A stretch of 64,000 nt of DNA from Bacteroidales bacterium (GTDB lineage Bacteria > Bacteroidota > Bacteroidia > Bacteroidales > WCHB1-69): NCBI GenBank assembly GCA_017554325.1, contig JAFZIP010000020.1, forward strand, positions 24,538-88,537, given 5' to 3'. The stretch's first letter is position 1; each line of letters opens with the position of its first letter. Positions 46,704 to 55,411 of the stretch are shown here, piece after piece. The translations under genes and the position numbers were made by a program. The notes beneath the pieces are model-generated. The model saw nothing but the letters and a program-made list of their open reading frames with translations. It searched no databases and was not told where the DNA came from.

Positions 46704-46986
46704 AAATAAGTTGTTTATCTCGGTTTGCAGATTGCACAGCAAAAGGAAGCAGGCAACCTTCCTCAATCAAGTCAACATGACGGCCTGTACTTCGTTCCAG
46801 TTCTCCCATCATACGTGAAATGGTAAGCAAGGACACTCTCGCTTTATCATCGTAAACCACCAGTATATCAATATCGCTCTCCTCGGTCTCCTCGCCGCGG
46901 GCGAAAGAGCCGAATAGCCAAGCCTTTAAAACCGGTTGGGTCTTGAAATACTCTCGAATGGTCTCTATCATCATTTCTGTGCTCAT
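46687..46986 (-). CDS. MntA-like nucleotidyltransferase antitoxin
   Basis: 99 residues. The motif GS-x10-DxD is exact (GSFARGEETEESDID), as needed for AMP transfer. It should modify the HepT toxin encoded immediately downstream. I use the ATG at 46986 since the earlier ATG at 47010 lies inside the -7 element. With HepT it forms a complete two-gene module in an accessory region next to umuDC. Confidence 0.85.
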   Translation of the reverse strand: MSTEMMIETIREYFKTQPVLKAWLFGSFARGEETEESDIDILVVYDDKARVSLLTISRMMGELERSTGRHVDLIEEGCLLPFAVQSANRDKQLIYERRS

Positions 46987-47007
46987 GATCGACGGAATTT
47001 GTTTGTG

Positions 47008-47015
47008 CAAATATA
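47008..47015 (-). promoter_or_regulatory. candidate -7 element of the mntA-hepT pair
   Basis: Minus strand TATATTTG, 22 bases before the antitoxin ATG; TTG spacing not met. Confidence 0.45.
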
Positions 47016-47037
47016 CATTTTTTTCAATATAAAAACA

Positions 47038-47063
47038 TAGAGGCGCAAGATTATGCGTCTCTA
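47038..47063. repeat. imperfect palindrome, GAGACG family
   Basis: TAGAGGCGCA, 6-base loop, TGCGTCTCTA; one G-T mismatch in the stem. It lies between umuC and the toxin-antitoxin pair. Confidence 0.75.
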
Positions 47064-47071
47064 CTAATCTC

Positions 47072-48331
47072 TCAACTCTTCACCACCAGTATATCTCCCC
47101 AATCCGAGGTGTAGTTGGGCGACAGGTGCTCACGGTTCATTTTGATGCCGTCAAAGCCCGCGCTGGCCACCACTACCGAGCGAGGACCCTGCTTCTTGTT
47201 GATGGCATCCAACACGCTCATCAATCTGTCCTGTTTGCCATGATCCACCTCATCGAAAAGAACGGTTTGCATCGCACTCTTGGGCGAAATATCCGAGAGT
47301 ATCACGCCCGCCTTCTTGTACTCGTACGGCACCTGCACCAACTCCTCCGCCGTGCGCGCGGCTACGTTCACGAGCTCAAGCGTGCTGTCGGTGGACACCG
47401 GCAACCGTATCAGCCGGTTGGCAAACTGCTGGGGCTTGTCCTCCCGATGCCTGTTCGTAAGCAAAAACACCATGATGCTGCCACACACACTCCCCTGCTT
47501 GCGCAGCTTCTCGGCGGCCATGGAGGTAAACAGGGCCACCTGCTGCTGGATGTCGTGCACATCGGCCAGTTCCTTGCTGAAGCTGCGCGACACGGTGATC
47601 TGCTGCTTGTCCTTGACCATCTCCTCAAACTCCACACAAGGCTCACCACGGAGCTCGCGCCACGTCTTCACGCCACCCACGTGCATCAGCGACTGCACCA
47701 GACTCATGGGCATCTGCGTGAAATCGTACGCGGTCAGGATGTTGCGGCTTTTGAGCATGGCCGAGAAGCGCCGCCCTATGCCCCACACATCCTCAATGGG
47801 AAACTTCTTCAGCACCTTCTCAATGTCCTCAGAGCGATGCATGTAGCAACTTCCTTTCAATTTCGGATATTGCTTGCACAGCTTGGAGGCTATCTTGGCC
47901 AGCGTCTTCGTGGGCGCGATGCCCACACTGATGGGAATGCCCGTGTTGCGCTGCACCACGTGGGAAACATGATGTCCCAACTCATCCAGCTTACCATGCT
48001 CTATGCCCCGAAGGTCCAGAAAGGACTCGTCGATGGAATAGACCTCCGTAGCCGGCACCAGCGACTGCAACGTCATCTGCACCCGCTTCGACATGTCACC
48101 GTACAAAATATAATTGGAGGAGAACACCGTCACATCGTAACGCTGAATCGTCTGCTTGAGCTGATAGAACGGCTGCCCCATCTTGATGCCGATTCGCTTG
48201 GCCTCGTTGGAGCGCGAAATCACACAACCGTCGTTGTTGGATAGGATAATAACGGGCCGCCCGTTGAGATCGGGCCGGAAAACCCGCTCACAGGAGACAA
48301 AGAAATTGTTGCAATCAGCCAGGCCGAACAT
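47072..48331 (-). CDS. umuC: Y-family DNA polymerase V subunit UmuC
   Basis: 419 residues. Catalytic segments FGLADCNNFFVSCERVF and YSIDESFLDL, SNNDGCVISRSNEAK and the HhH region (VWGIGRRFSAML) match UmuC. It performs error-prone synthesis past lesions together with processed UmuD, encoded 126 bases upstream on the same strand. The two genes are separated by a period-9 repeat. No LexA box could be recognised upstream, so SOS control is inferred from the family only. Confidence 0.95.
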   Translation of the reverse strand: MFGLADCNNFFVSCERVFRPDLNGRPVIILSNNDGCVISRSNEAKRIGIKMGQPFYQLKQTIQRYDVTVFSSNYILYGDMSKRVQMTLQSLVPATEVYSIDESFLDLRGIEHGKLDELGHHVSHVVQRNTGIPISVGIAPTKTLAKIASKLCKQYPKLKGSCYMHRSEDIEKVLKKFPIEDVWGIGRRFSAMLKSRNILTAYDFTQMPMSLVQSLMHVGGVKTWRELRGEPCVEFEEMVKDKQQITVSRSFSKELADVHDIQQQVALFTSMAAEKLRKQGSVCGSIMVFLLTNRHREDKPQQFANRLIRLPVSTDSTLELVNVAARTAEELVQVPYEYKKAGVILSDISPKSAMQTVLFDEVDHGKQDRLMSVLDAINKKQGPRSVVVASAGFDGIKMNREHLSPNYTSDWGDILVVKS

Positions 48332-48345
48332 GATACTAGGAACAA

Positions 48346-48408
48346 GAGGTGAAAGGGATAAAAGGGGTAAATGGGGTGAATGAGGTAAAGGGGGTGAAGG
48401 AGGTAATG
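48346..48408. repeat. period-9 array between umuD and umuC, 7 units
   Basis: GAGGTGAAA, GGGATAAAA, GGGGTAAAT, GGGGTGAAT, GAGGTAAAG, GGGGTGAAG, GAGGTAATG without gaps. It precedes a second loose repeat (GTACCCC x3) to about 48440. Confidence 0.9.
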
Positions 48409-48457
48409 CTTCCTCTTGTACCCCATGTACCCCGTGTACCTAATAACATAAACATAA

Positions 48458-48868
48458 TTATAAATTCTTGATAAGGTGCGTGACGATGCCCCAGACGAGG
48501 AAGTGGTTTTCTTCGGTGATTTCGATGGGCTTGAACTTGGGGTTGGCAGGCTGGAGCCAGAGGTGCCCTTTGTCCAAGAGAATCCGTTTCAGAGTGAATT
48601 CCCCGTCAATGAAACAAACGGCAATATTGCCGTCCTTCGGTTCCAGCGACTTGTCGATGACCACAATGTCCCCGTCGCTGATGCCAGCGCCCTCCATGCT
48701 GTCGCCCACAATGCGGGCATAGAATGTAGAAGCGGGATTCTTGATTACATAGCGGTTGAGATCCAACGCAGGTTCCATAAAGTCCTCCGCCGGAGACGGG
48801 AAACCCGCCCTGATGCCCTCCACGAGAGGGACTTTCAGTTTGCTTGATTTAGGAGTGAATATGTCCAT
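48458..48868 (-). CDS. umuD: UmuD-like S24 peptidase
   Basis: 136 residues. Self-cleavage site AGFPSP near residue 22, Ser in VGDSMEGAGI and Lys in GEFTLKRI form the S24 dyad; no DNA-binding domain is present, so it is UmuD and not LexA. After RecA-stimulated cleavage it partners UmuC. Its promoter region consists of a heptad array. Confidence 0.93.
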   Translation of the reverse strand: MDIFTPKSSKLKVPLVEGIRAGFPSPAEDFMEPALDLNRYVIKNPASTFYARIVGDSMEGAGISDGDIVVIDKSLEPKDGNIAVCFIDGEFTLKRILLDKGHLWLQPANPKFKPIEITEENHFLVWGIVTHLIKNL

Positions 48869-48874
48869 GTTAAA

Positions 48875-48916
48875 GATTATAGTTTAGAGATTAGAGATGA
48901 GAGATTAGAGTTTAGA
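48875..48916. repeat. heptad array upstream of umuD, 6 units
   Basis: GATTATA, GTTTAGA, GATTAGA, GATGAGA, GATTAGA, GTTTAGA. A complementary-type run (CTCTAAACTATCAACTATAA) follows at 48974-49009, ending at the stop of the next gene. Confidence 0.88.
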
Positions 48917-49009
48917 GAATTACTGTTGTGTGCAAGCATTTGGATTGGGTCATTTCTTGATTAAATCGCAAATTCTACTCTAAACTATCAACTATAAACT
49001 CTAAACTTT

Positions 49010-51349
49010 TTAATACATCACCACCACAGCGCCCTTCTGTCGTACCATACCATCGTCGGAGGCGCATTGCAGTGTCCATGACATAACAGAGTTGTTGGGT
49101 ACCTTTTGCCCTTTGTACGTGCCATCCCAGCCCTCTTCGGGATCTGCAGTCCGGAAAACAATGTGTCCCCATCGGTCATATATCACAAACAGATAATGAT
49201 CATCGGTGACATGCAAGCCAGTGGGTTTGAAGACGTCATTGAGACCATCATAATTGGGTGTAAAACTATTGGGAAGAAATATCTGCAATTCAGGGTCCTT
49301 TATCACCACCATGCGGTATCTTTCTGCCGAACAGCCGTTCTCGTCAGTTACGCGCAAAGTCACCCGGTACGTACCTGCGGACATGTATGCATAGTCGAAA
49401 GCAGGATCCTCAAAGACATCTACATTGCCCATATTCCAATGATAATTGACCATATTGGGCGAGCATTCTTCAAAATGCAGCATTGTTCCAATCTCAAAAT
49501 TCTCTCCCAAGGTAAAATAATTGAAGCAGGCCTCCGGCAGCGGAAAAATCGTCAAATGCAAGGTCACCACACTGTCGCAGCCGTCATCCTTGTGGAACAC
49601 GTGCGTAAGATTGTCGCAGCTGTTCAGGATGTTCTTATGCTCATACCATGAGAATCTGCCGCAAGCCTCTGCCGCGGTGTCCGTGGCTGCTGAATGCCCG
49701 ATGGTCAGATGCAGATGCACGATGCTGTCACAACCCGTCGGCAACGTAATCAGATGTTCGGGTTCCGTGGTGCTCTCGAAATAAGTATTTCCATCTATCC
49801 ATACCAGGCTGTCGCAGGCGAACACCTCATCCACCGATTCCACTGAATTCAATATCGTCAGCTGCAACCGCACCACCGAATCACATCCGCTGGCATTCTG
49901 AAGTCGTATGGTCGGCTCATTCGTGGATATGGTGTACGTAACCCCATCCTGCCAAGTATATGCATCGCATGTCTCCACCGTATCGGTATAGGACGAGGAG
50001 GTTTTCATAGCCAGATCAAGCGTGATAATGGAATCGCATCCGTGCGTTGTCTGCAGACGCAACGTCTGAGTGGCGGCTGCGTTAAAAGTAATCCCCTCCC
50101 ACGTAATGGGGAAATCCGTGTCACAAACGGAAGTGTCGCGCACCACCGCATAATTGGGATGTACGGTCAAGGAAACCGTGGTGTCATACTGGCAGCCGAC
50201 ATCCGTATGCAACACAAACCGATAGTCAACCGTGGTGTCGCTCGTCAAGGTTGCCGGTGGCGTGATGATGAAGGTGGAGTCCGTCAGGGTAGTGATCCAC
50301 GGGCCGACGAGCTGTTTGGACACCACCGTCGGCACGATGGTCTGCAACAGAGACGGAGCCATGGCCAACTCCCATTCCGTCAGATAGCCATTATCCTCTG
50401 AAAGCATGTCCTGCACCTCAATGTACCATTGGCCGTTCAATGGGCAGCCAATCAGATTGCTGAAGCTCTGATACGGGTGGTATATTTGGGTCATGTTCAC
50501 CGGATTACTCGGTTTCACCGACTTGTGAGTCGTGTAGCTGTCGTAATAGGGTTGATATGATGAGTAGAAGTCCCAATACGGATTGACATACGACTGAAGA
50601 TTCACCGATTCGTAGCAATAGCCGTAAGTGCCTGCCGCATACTGGTAATTATGATTCGTGTTATTTGACCAGATATAATTCCAAGGTTCCCCGATCGGAT
50701 TTAACGAGCTGTCACAGGAAACGACATCCGTCAAACGATTGGCCAAGCCGAGACATGTACGGAAATAATTATTGGGGATATTGCCCCAGCTTTCTGTACT
50801 ACTATTATAGTCAGCAATGAGTTTGCTCCGGCTGCCATTAGGACAAACAATGGATATTTTCAAATCTTCCAGTGCGGAATGCTCCATCTTCAGCCTCACA
50901 TACAGAATGTCGTTGACGTTGGTCATGGTGGCTCCCGGGATAAACTGATTGAAGTTTGCAATGGAACGATAATATGTGCCATACGGCGAACAATACATGC
51001 CGTCAGGGAGGAATATCTTCTGACTTTCGCCTATCGTTGCGGAATTTTCGATCAGCACCAAAACCGATTGCAGGGACACGCCAATGGACACCGGCAATGT
51101 ATCTCCGGCGCATATCTCCTCCGTCATGTTCAGCGAATGGATTGGGGTCGGGTGATGCTGGACCGTCATCTGCATTGTACCACCTTGCGTGACAGCCACA
51201 CTGTCATGATAGAAGGTGACCCCATTCCAGGTAAATGGAAACTGACTCGGACAGATGGTCGTGTCCAGACTGACTTGTGCACACAAATCCCCCACCCTGC
51301 CTAAAATCAGGATTGGTATCCATAACATGATGTATATTATCTTTTTCAT
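49010..51349 (-). CDS. large secreted repeat protein with T9SS type B sorting domain
   Basis: 779 residues. A signal peptide (to DLCAQ) precedes a region with a proprotein-convertase P-like beta domain (about residues 85-330, ending WYIEVQDMLSEDNGYLTEWELAM). About five repeats around GCDSIVTLDL / GCDSVVTLHLTI follow, then a PKD-like domain (DYAYMSAGTYRVTLRVTDENG). The C-terminal ~85 residues are the gliding-motility-type CTD-B (NSFTPNYDGLNDVFKP, YDRWGHIVF, WDGTYKG). It should be an adhesin-like surface or secreted protein. Shares short identical DNA with the gene at 61933. Confidence 0.88.
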   Translation of the reverse strand: MKKIIYIMLWIPILILGRVGDLCAQVSLDTTICPSQFPFTWNGVTFYHDSVAVTQGGTMQMTVQHHPTPIHSLNMTEEICAGDTLPVSIGVSLQSVLVLIENSATIGESQKIFLPDGMYCSPYGTYYRSIANFNQFIPGATMTNVNDILYVRLKMEHSALEDLKISIVCPNGSRSKLIADYNSSTESWGNIPNNYFRTCLGLANRLTDVVSCDSSLNPIGEPWNYIWSNNTNHNYQYAAGTYGYCYESVNLQSYVNPYWDFYSSYQPYYDSYTTHKSVKPSNPVNMTQIYHPYQSFSNLIGCPLNGQWYIEVQDMLSEDNGYLTEWELAMAPSLLQTIVPTVVSKQLVGPWITTLTDSTFIITPPATLTSDTTVDYRFVLHTDVGCQYDTTVSLTVHPNYAVVRDTSVCDTDFPITWEGITFNAAATQTLRLQTTHGCDSIITLDLAMKTSSSYTDTVETCDAYTWQDGVTYTISTNEPTIRLQNASGCDSVVRLQLTILNSVESVDEVFACDSLVWIDGNTYFESTTEPEHLITLPTGCDSIVHLHLTIGHSAATDTAAEACGRFSWYEHKNILNSCDNLTHVFHKDDGCDSVVTLHLTIFPLPEACFNYFTLGENFEIGTMLHFEECSPNMVNYHWNMGNVDVFEDPAFDYAYMSAGTYRVTLRVTDENGCSAERYRMVVIKDPELQIFLPNSFTPNYDGLNDVFKPTGLHVTDDHYLFVIYDRWGHIVFRTADPEEGWDGTYKGQKVPNNSVMSWTLQCASDDGMVRQKGAVVVMY

Positions 51350-51386
51350 TCAGGGGATTTTTGATGTGTGTAAAGACACAGGGCCG

Positions 51387-51420
51387 TGTGTAGAGACGTG
51401 CCATGGCACGTCTCTACACA
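51387..51420. repeat. perfect 34-base palindrome, GAGACG family
   Basis: Half-site TGTGTAGAGACGTGCCA followed by its exact reverse complement. It lies between the T9SS gene start and the SDR gene stop. Confidence 0.92.
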
Positions 51421-51427
51421 CCGACAA

Positions 51428-52180
51428 TTAATTTTTATGTATCACCCCGTTGAATTGGGCGGTGGGGGTCATGATGATTTCGTTGAGGCAGACGTGCGAC
51501 GGGCGCGACAGGACGAATTCCACCACATCGGCAATATCCTGCGCCACGAGCGGGTCGTACCCTTCATATACCTTGTCGGCCTTCTCTTTGTCGCCGTGAA
51601 AACGAACCACGGAGAAGTTGGTCTCGCATGCGCCCGGGGAAATCTGCGTCACCTTGATGCCGTATTTCAGGAAGTCGGTGCGCATACCTTTGGTAAGGGC
51701 CAGCACCGCGTGCTTGGTGGCACAATAGACGTTACCGCCGTAGTAGATCTCATGGGAAGCCGTCGAGCCGATATTGATGATATGGCCTTGCTGACGGGCC
51801 ACCATCCATGGGGATACGAGACGGGTGATATAGAGCAGTCCTTTGACATTGGTGTCAATCATCCGCTCCCAGTCCTCGATGGCGCCCTCGTGCACGGGAT
51901 TGAGTTCCACGGCCAAGCCGGCGTTGTTGACCAGCACATCCACATCGCGAAAGTCCTCCGGAATGGAGTTTATAGCCTTCACACAGGCATCGTAGTCGCG
52001 CACGTCGAACACGAGCGGCAACACCTTGGTTTGGGTGGAGGCCTCTATCTCGCGAGCCACCTGCATCAGTTTGTCCTCCGTTCTGCCGGTGATAATCATT
52101 TTGACATTCTGCTTGGCCAGTGTGCGGGCAATCGCCTCGCCAAAACCGCTGGTCGCCCCTGTAATAAAAACGTTTTTCAT
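51428..52180 (-). CDS. SDR family NAD(P)-dependent oxidoreductase (YdfG-like)
   Basis: 250 residues. Cofactor loop TGATSGFG, the NNAG motif (VLVNNAGLAV), Ser in NIGSTAS and the YxxxK pair in YCATK are all present, and ITGRTEDKL suggests NADP preference. The closest characterised class is YdfG, which oxidises L-allo-threonine and serine and reduces malonic semialdehyde; substrate here is inferred. A -7 element is 27 bases upstream and faces away from the GH16 promoter. Confidence 0.9.
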   Translation of the reverse strand: MKNVFITGATSGFGEAIARTLAKQNVKMIITGRTEDKLMQVAREIEASTQTKVLPLVFDVRDYDACVKAINSIPEDFRDVDVLVNNAGLAVELNPVHEGAIEDWERMIDTNVKGLLYITRLVSPWMVARQQGHIINIGSTASHEIYYGGNVYCATKHAVLALTKGMRTDFLKYGIKVTQISPGACETNFSVVRFHGDKEKADKVYEGYDPLVAQDIADVVEFVLSRPSHVCLNEIIMTPTAQFNGVIHKN

Positions 52181-52206
52181 ATTTTAGCAACAATAAAATC
52201 AATTGG

Positions 52207-52214
52207 CAAAGATA
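52207..52214 (-). promoter_or_regulatory. candidate promoter of the SDR gene
   Basis: Minus strand TATCTTTG with a TTG 17 bases further upstream (plus-strand CAA 52232-52234); the same shortened spacing as at 37972. Confidence 0.45.
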
Positions 52215-52280
52215 TAAAAAAATCAGACTATCAACACTACATGATAAATTCCATCCAAAAATCTGTTTCCTTTTTTTGCG

Positions 52281-52288
52281 TACTTTTG
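52281..52288 (+). promoter_or_regulatory. candidate -7 element of the GH16 gene
   Basis: TACTTTTG, 28 bases before the ATG; no TTG at the expected position. Confidence 0.45.
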
Positions 52289-52315
52289 CGCTTTCTTTTG
52301 TTTTGCAACAAGTAC

Positions 52316-53173
52316 ATGAATAGAATCGGATTGCTCATCTTGTTTATGCTATGGACAGCGGCCTTGCCGTGGAAGAGCTACGGACAGAGCGAGCCGGTAA
52401 ACGCCGCCGATTCATCAAAACAGGAATCTATTATGGAAAAATGGCATGGCATCGTTACCTTTCAGTGGCAAGGGCTGACCTGGATAGGCCGGCCGCAGTG
52501 GGGCATCACCCATCCAAAAAGGCCCGTCTGGTATGATTCGGAGATGGTTTTTGTGGACGACAGCAACTGCGTGGTGGTGGAGCTGTATGAGAACAGACGG
52601 GAAATCAAGCATTCCAACACCATACTTATCCGCCGCTGGGAGACCGGTTACTGCCGCAGCGTGGAGGAATTCAAGTACGGCACCTTCGAGTGGGAGGCCC
52701 GGATGCCCTACGGCACCAACCTCTGGCCGGCTCTGTGGCTCGCCTCCGACAGCGCATGGCCCCCAGAAATAGACTGTGTGGAAGGATGGTCCAACAATAA
52801 TCCGAAATACAACAAAGGACTGTTTTTCAAGAACATGCGCCCTACTATGCACTGGATGGAAAATGGGGTACTACGTTCCGAACCCCGATACAACATCCGC
52901 CGAAGCTGGATCAATAAAATGGATGAATATACGACTTACAAGGTGGTCTGGACTCCAGAATACGTGGACATCTTTTACGGCGACCATCTCGTCAAACGTT
53001 TCGATAATCCTTATCTGCTGGAACAGTTGAACCAACCGGGCCTCAAGATGCACCCGATCATGTCGATGAATGTGCAACCCCGTTTTGATGACAAGGACTA
53101 TAAAACTTACCGGGAGGCACAAAAACCTTTTAGCATCAAGAGTTTCAAGTACTCACCATGGCCTGAACCGTGA
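52316..53173 (+). CDS. GH16-family glycoside hydrolase-like secreted protein
   Basis: 285 residues from MNRIGLLILFM, which starts a signal peptide ending SYGQ. The GH16 catalytic signature E-[IL]-D-x-x-E appears as EIDCVEGW, preceded by the FEWEARMP and WPALWL strands and followed by the YKVVWTPEYVDIFYGD segment. Members cleave beta-1,3 or beta-1,4 glucans and galactans; specificity cannot be read here. No sorting domain or lipobox is visible, so it is probably periplasmic or released. The frame is open far upstream across the antisense of the SDR gene; the signal peptide and -7 element fix this start. Confidence 0.85.
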   Translation: MNRIGLLILFMLWTAALPWKSYGQSEPVNAADSSKQESIMEKWHGIVTFQWQGLTWIGRPQWGITHPKRPVWYDSEMVFVDDSNCVVVELYENRREIKHSNTILIRRWETGYCRSVEEFKYGTFEWEARMPYGTNLWPALWLASDSAWPPEIDCVEGWSNNNPKYNKGLFFKNMRPTMHWMENGVLRSEPRYNIRRSWINKMDEYTTYKVVWTPEYVDIFYGDHLVKRFDNPYLLEQLNQPGLKMHPIMSMNVQPRFDDKDYKTYREAQKPFSIKSFKYSPWPEP

Positions 53174-53280
53174 ACCACTGGAGAATTTGAGAAGATGTTA
53201 TAACCCACACATTGTTGATTCTGTTGATAACTCTTCTTGACAAAGCCGTAACACTCTTTCAAACGGCACCCAATTTTTTG

Positions 53281-53288
53281 TATTTTTG
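53281..53288 (+). promoter_or_regulatory. candidate -7 element of the OPT transporter
   Basis: TATTTTTG, 42 bases before the ATG; no aligned -33 TTG. Confidence 0.45.
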
Positions 53289-53329
53289 GCGGCTTATTAT
53301 ACTTATTTTGCAATAAACTCATTATCAAT

Positions 53330-55345
53330 ATGGAAGAACAAGAAAAAGACCTTATCAACCAGCCGGAGGAGATCAAACTTCCGGACAACGCGTACCGCGA
53401 ACTGAAAGAGGGCGAAGAGTACAAGCCCATCCTGTTAGGGCAGAAGAAGTACCCGGAGCTCAATGCTTGGACCATCACCTGGGGTATTATCATGGCCATC
53501 ATTTTCTCGGCGGCCACGGCCTACTCCGGCCTGCGCTTCGGGCAGGTGTTCGAGGCAGCCATCCCCATCGCCATCATCGCCGTAGGCGTATCCACCTTGG
53601 CCAAACGCAGAAGCCCGCTCTCCGAGAACGTGCTCATCCAGTCCATCGGAGCCAGTTCCGGCGTTATCGTGGCAGGCGCCATCTTCACGCTGCCGGCCAT
53701 CTACATCATCAAGGAAACCAACCCCGCCATCGGAGCTGAAATCCAGGTCAACTTCTTCCAGATTTTCCTTTCATCCTTGCTGGGCGGATTCTTAGGCATC
53801 CTGTTCCTGATTCCGTTCCGCAAGTATTTCGTGTCCGACATGCACGGCAAATACCCGTTCCCGGAGGCCACGGCCACCACGGAGATCATCGTCTCCGGTG
53901 CCAAGGGCGGCAACCAGGCCAAGCTGCTGTTGATCAGCGGCCTTATTGGCGGTTTGTACGACTTCCTGATGACGACCTTCCACTTCTGGGCCGACACCAT
54001 TTCCACGCGCATGTGCGGCTGGGGCGAACAATTGGCAATGAACCACAAATTCGTCTTCAAGATGAGTGCCGAGTCCATCCTGCTGGGCACGGGCTACCTG
54101 ATCGGGTTGAAATATGCCGCGGTCATCTGCGCCGGCTCTGCACTGTCGTGGTGGGTCATCGTTCCGCTGCTCGGCCAATACGGCGCCATGGACGTGGACG
54201 GCGTGCTGACCTCCATGAGTACCCTCGACCCTGACTTCATCTTTGCCAACTACGCCCGCTACATCGGCATCGGCGGCATCGCCATGGCCGGTCTTATCGG
54301 CGTGTGCAAGTCGGCAGGCGTCATCAAGAAATCGCTCGGCGTGGCCTTCAAGGCCGGCAAACAAAAAGGCGAAGAAAATGCTGTGTTGCGCACACAACGC
54401 GACATCTCCATGAAGATCATCCTCTTTGGCTTCCTCGCCGTGCTCGTCATGATGTTCATTTTCTTCCTCTTCGGCGGCATGAGCATGAATATCAAGCAAG
54501 TGCTGGTAGGCCTGCTAGTAGTCTTCCTTTTCGCATTCCTGTTCACCACCGTGGCTGCCACGGCCATTGCCACCGTGGGCACCAACCCTGTGTCGGGCAT
54601 GACGATGATGACCCTGATATTGTCCTCCATCGTATTGGCTTCTGTGGGTCTCAAAGGCGGCGCCGGCATCCTCACCGCATTGGTGGTGGGTGGCATCGTC
54701 TGCTCCGCACTCGCCATGGCGGGCGGTTTCATCACCGACCTCAAGATCGGTTACTGGATCGGCACCTCGCCGTTCAAGCAGGAGGCCTTCAAATTCGTGG
54801 GCACCTTGGTTTCCGCCCTCACTGTGGGTGCGGTCATCATGCTGCTCTCCAAGACATACGGCTACACGGGCGAAGATGCGCTGGTAGCTCCGCAGGCCAA
54901 CGCCATGGCCGCCATCATCCAACCCCTGATGTTCAACGGCTCCACGCCGTGGATTCTCTACATCGTGGGCGCGGTGCTGGCTATTTTGTTGGACGTGATC
55001 GGCGTTCCGGCACTGGCATTCTCGTTGGGCATGTTCATCCCGTTGCAGCTTAACCTGCCGCTGCTGGTGGGCGGTTTCCTGGCCTGGTTCATCAAATCCA
55101 GAAACAAAGACGAGGCTCTTAACAAGGCTCGCGGCGAGAAGGGCACCTTGCTGGCCTCCGGTTTGCTCGCCGGCGGCGCCATCATGGGTGTGCTCAGCGC
55201 CATCCTCAAATACTGCGGCGTGGAGCCCACCTTCATGACCAACTACATCGGAACGCCCGTCTTCAACATCCTCGCCATCGTCATGTTCGTCGCATTGTGC
55301 GTCTATCTGGTGTTGCATTCAATGAACGTGAAACGTACCGAATAA
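53330..55345 (+). CDS. OPT family oligopeptide transporter
   Basis: 671 residues with about 15 membrane segments. Typical OPT stretches include the opening ELNAWTITWGIIMAII, FGQVFEAAIPIAIIAVGV, FPEATATTEII and the C-terminal GVPALAFSLGMFIPLQLN. Members carry short peptides or metal chelates driven by protons. The first ~45 residues are cytoplasmic and acidic. It ends 7 bases before a palindrome that may act as terminator. Its high GC and codon use match the core genes. Confidence 0.93.
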   Translation: MEEQEKDLINQPEEIKLPDNAYRELKEGEEYKPILLGQKKYPELNAWTITWGIIMAIIFSAATAYSGLRFGQVFEAAIPIAIIAVGVSTLAKRRSPLSENVLIQSIGASSGVIVAGAIFTLPAIYIIKETNPAIGAEIQVNFFQIFLSSLLGGFLGILFLIPFRKYFVSDMHGKYPFPEATATTEIIVSGAKGGNQAKLLLISGLIGGLYDFLMTTFHFWADTISTRMCGWGEQLAMNHKFVFKMSAESILLGTGYLIGLKYAAVICAGSALSWWVIVPLLGQYGAMDVDGVLTSMSTLDPDFIFANYARYIGIGGIAMAGLIGVCKSAGVIKKSLGVAFKAGKQKGEENAVLRTQRDISMKIILFGFLAVLVMMFIFFLFGGMSMNIKQVLVGLLVVFLFAFLFTTVAATAIATVGTNPVSGMTMMTLILSSIVLASVGLKGGAGILTALVVGGIVCSALAMAGGFITDLKIGYWIGTSPFKQEAFKFVGTLVSALTVGAVIMLLSKTYGYTGEDALVAPQANAMAAIIQPLMFNGSTPWILYIVGAVLAILLDVIGVPALAFSLGMFIPLQLNLPLLVGGFLAWFIKSRNKDEALNKARGEKGTLLASGLLAGGAIMGVLSAILKYCGVEPTFMTNYIGTPVFNILAIVMFVALCVYLVLHSMNVKRTE

Positions 55346-55352
55346 ATATTTT

Positions 55353-55380
55353 GTAGAGACGGTGCATGCACCGTCTCTAC
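55353..55380. repeat. perfect 28-base palindrome, left copy
   Basis: Half-site GTAGAGACGGTGCA and its reverse complement. An identical copy lies at 56563-56590; together they bracket the ATP-grasp gene. Both are followed by a similar tail containing ACAATAAATAA. Confidence 0.92.
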
Positions 55381-55411
55381 AGGAACGCAACGAAAAAAAC
55401 AATAAATAAAC

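Noticed and set aside
51386..52315. A 930-base upstream extension in frame with the GH16 gene
   Set aside because: It runs antisense through the SDR gene and the palindrome; the GH16 signal peptide and a -7 element place the start at 52316.
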